Positions 63,107 to 64,000 of a stretch of DNA of 64,000 bases are shown piece after piece. The position numbers and the translations under genes were made by a program. Under the pieces are notes generated by a model. The model did not search any database, was not told the origin of the DNA, and saw only the letters and a list, made by a program, of their open reading frames with translations. How positions within the stretch are numbered: the stretch's first letter is position 1; each line of letters begins with the position of its first letter. This DNA comes from Alistipes senegalensis (lineage in GTDB: Bacteria > Bacteroidota > Bacteroidia > Bacteroidales > Rikenellaceae). The stretch lies in assembly GCA_023664045.1 (NCBI GenBank), contig JAMPGH010000001.1, forward strand, positions 1,075,095-1,139,094. The letters run 5' to 3'.

Positions 63107-63565
63107 TCAGAATAGGGAGACGATACCTTCGTATGAAAGCAGAATGACAAGATAGCGCAGCGTCTTGCCCAGAAGCATCGAGCCGGCCGTCAGCCACACG
63201 TCGGCGCGCATCAGGCCCAGCATCGCGGCGATCGCTTCGCCGATGACGGGCAGGAACCCGAAGAAGCCCATCGCGGCACCGCGGCCGGCCATGAATTTCC
63301 GGGCCCGGGCCAGCTTGCGGGGACCGATGCCTAATTTCGCGATCCATTCCGGGCGGCCCAGCATTCCGATCCAGTAGCACGTCATGCCGCCCAGGGTGTT
63401 GCCCGCCGAGGCCGCTGCAAGACACCCCAGAGGCTCGGCACCCATTCCCAGCAGCAACACCATGACGGCTTCCGAGCTGAACGGCAGGATGCTTCCCGCC
63501 GCCAGTGCCGATGCGAAAAGCCCCCAGTAGCCCCAGTCGGCCAGTATCTCGGTCAGCGCTTCCAT
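63107..63565 (-). CDS. DedA/VTT family membrane protein (YqaA-like)
   Basis: The 152-residue protein has the small VTT-domain layout of YqaA: YWGLFASALAAGSILPFSSE, SAGNTLGGMTCYWIGMLG, FFGFLPVIGEAIAAMLGLM and a final helix. The DedA/VTT superfamily includes lipid scramblases. It has its own promoter and heads a three-gene run with GNAT and DUF5131. Confidence 0.85.
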   Translation of the reverse strand: MEALTEILADWGYWGLFASALAAGSILPFSSEAVMVLLLGMGAEPLGCLAAASAGNTLGGMTCYWIGMLGRPEWIAKLGIGPRKLARARKFMAGRGAAMGFFGFLPVIGEAIAAMLGLMRADVWLTAGSMLLGKTLRYLVILLSYEGIVSLF

Positions 63566-63578
63566 GCGTTTCTTTTTG

Positions 63579-63586
63579 CAAAGATA
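63579..63586 (-). promoter_or_regulatory. Promoter (-7 element) of the VTT-GNAT-DUF5131 run
   Basis: TATCTTTG on the minus strand, 13 nt before the ATG. The minisatellite lies upstream of it. Confidence 0.6.
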
Positions 63587-63646
63587 GTGCTTCGGACCGA
63601 ATTCGCGGCAGAAAATCGCACCTCTTCTCCCGGTTGTCCTCTTCCG

Positions 63647-63914
63647 GCATGCTCCTCTCGATCACCGTTGCCTCTCGCCGACCCGTGCATGCTCCTCTCG
63701 GTCGTCGTTGTCCCTTGCCGATCCGTGCATGCCCCTCTCGGTCGTCGTTGTCTCTCGCCGACCCGTGCATGCCCCTCTCGGTCGTCGTTGCCTCTCGCCG
63801 ACCCGTGCATGCTCCTCTCGGTCGCCGTTGTCTCTCGCCGACCCGTGCATGCCCCTCTTTCGGTCGCTGTTGTCCCTCGCCGACCCGTGTATGCCCCTCT
63901 TTCGGTCGCCGATA
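63647..63914. repeat. 40-bp minisatellite, about 6.5 copies
   Basis: Units start at 63647, 63687, 63727, 63767 and 63807 (each 40 bp), at 63847 (42 bp, with two extra T) and at 63889 (partial). The consensus begins GCATGCYCCTCTCGGTCGTC and goes on with GTTGTCTCTCGCCGACCCGT. Every full unit carries the GCATGC palindrome. The minus strand is open in all three frames. Since 40 is not a multiple of three, successive units would be read in shifted frames. I do not support a gene here. There are no unique spacers, so it is not a CRISPR array. Confidence 0.85.
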
Positions 63915-63918
63915 CGAC

Positions 63919-63943
63919 AAAAGCCACTCTTTCGAGTGGCCTT
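63919..63943 (-). terminator. Terminator of the tRNA-Val gene
   Basis: On the minus strand GCCACTC/GAGTGGC with a four-base loop is followed by TTTT, just past the tRNA 3' end. Confidence 0.75.
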
Positions 63944-63946
63944 TCG

Positions 63947-64000
63947 TGGGAACATGCGGATTTGAACCGCAGACCTCCTGCTTGTCGAGCAGGCGCTCTA
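63947..64000 (-). tRNA. tRNA-Val (anticodon GAC), partial, with C33
   Basis: The window ends inside this minus-strand tRNA. Visible parts are the D-arm end (GAGC), anticodon stem CCTGC/GCAGG with the loop TCGACAA, T-arm TGCGG/CCGCA with TTCAAAT, the acceptor 3' side TGTTCCC and discriminator A73. Reading the 7-nt loop gives anticodon GAC, valine. Position 33, almost always T, is C here. The 5' part is outside the window, so pairing of the acceptor could not be checked. Confidence 0.7.

Noticed and set aside
63647-63914. CRISPR array
   Set aside because: Units are contiguous 40-mers with no unique spacers and there are no cas genes.
63553-63955. Arg/Gly/Glu-rich minus-strand frames through the minisatellite
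   Set aside because: All three frames are open because of the repeat composition. A 40-bp unit cannot keep one protein repeat, and no start site or ribosome binding site is evident.

Overview
The window is a 64 kb piece of a Bacteroidota chromosome. G+C is high (around 60% in most genes). Gene content and promoter style point to the order Bacteroidales, most likely Alistipes or another member of Rikenellaceae; the genus is an inference. Evidence: many genes are preceded by the Bacteroidota promoter (TTTG, 19-20 nt, TAnnTTTG) rather than a sigma-70 type promoter. Families largely confined to the phylum are present (DUF4296, DUF4834, the Bacteroidota type of RNA polymerase omega, PorT-like barrels, TonB receptors with a carboxypeptidase-regulatory-like front domain). 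Genes with a recognisable ribosome binding site are few.

Layout. 1-5.3 kb: end of a YgiQ radical-SAM gene, a YeiH transporter, a porin gene broken by an in-frame amber codon, recO-prmA, and xerD. 5.4-19.1 kb (mostly minus strand): a small amidohydrolase-like protein, a DUF4296 lipoprotein, a LolC/E-type permease, rbfA, a beta-barrel protein, an Ig-like lipoprotein, a lipoprotein with two copies of one domain, folK, holB, a Wzx-like flippase, a promoter-bearing repeat array, a DUF3467 gene, a MITE-like element, folC and lnt. 19.3-22.5 kb: galK-galE-nucleotidyltransferase, a Leloir-type operon without galT in view. 22.6-32.3 kb: prfC, a lipoprotein, nadB and queA (divergent), a three-gene envelope cluster, and enolase. 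32.4-35.9 kb: a RhuM-Fic/Doc fusion gene, tRNA-His and groES-groEL. 36-43.6 kb: an ECF sigma/anti-sigma pair, recN, coaBC, the omega subunit gene, bamD and a cardiolipin synthase. 43.7-48.4 kb: greA, a TonB-dependent receptor, mdh and gcvH. 48.5-52.1 kb: an accessory patch with lower G+C that encodes exported proteins of unknown function around birA. 52-64 kb: purB, DUF4834-mlaE-mlaF, gapdh, the DUF177-rpmF-plsX-fabH operon, a PepSY-like protein, ferritin, a DUF5131 protein, a GNAT acetyltransferase, a DedA/VTT protein, a 40-bp minisatellite and a partial tRNA-Val.

How the genes work together. Most of the window is housekeeping: lipid and envelope biogenesis (lnt, bamD, mlaEF, LolC/E-like permease, plsX-fabH, cls, flippase), cofactor synthesis (folK, folC, nadB, coaBC, birA), central carbon metabolism (eno, gapdh, mdh, gcvH, gal genes), DNA maintenance (recO, recN, holB, xerD), translation (prmA, rbfA, prfC, queA, rpmF, two tRNAs) and protein folding (groESL). 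The less ordinary parts are intergenic. They include a ~75-bp repeat family whose units carry a complete promoter, a ~185-bp inverted-repeat-bounded element, a 40-bp minisatellite, paired TGCCA/TGGCA inverted repeats ahead of groES, and two genes whose promoters sit almost on the start codon. No complete mobile element, CRISPR array or classical defence island was seen.
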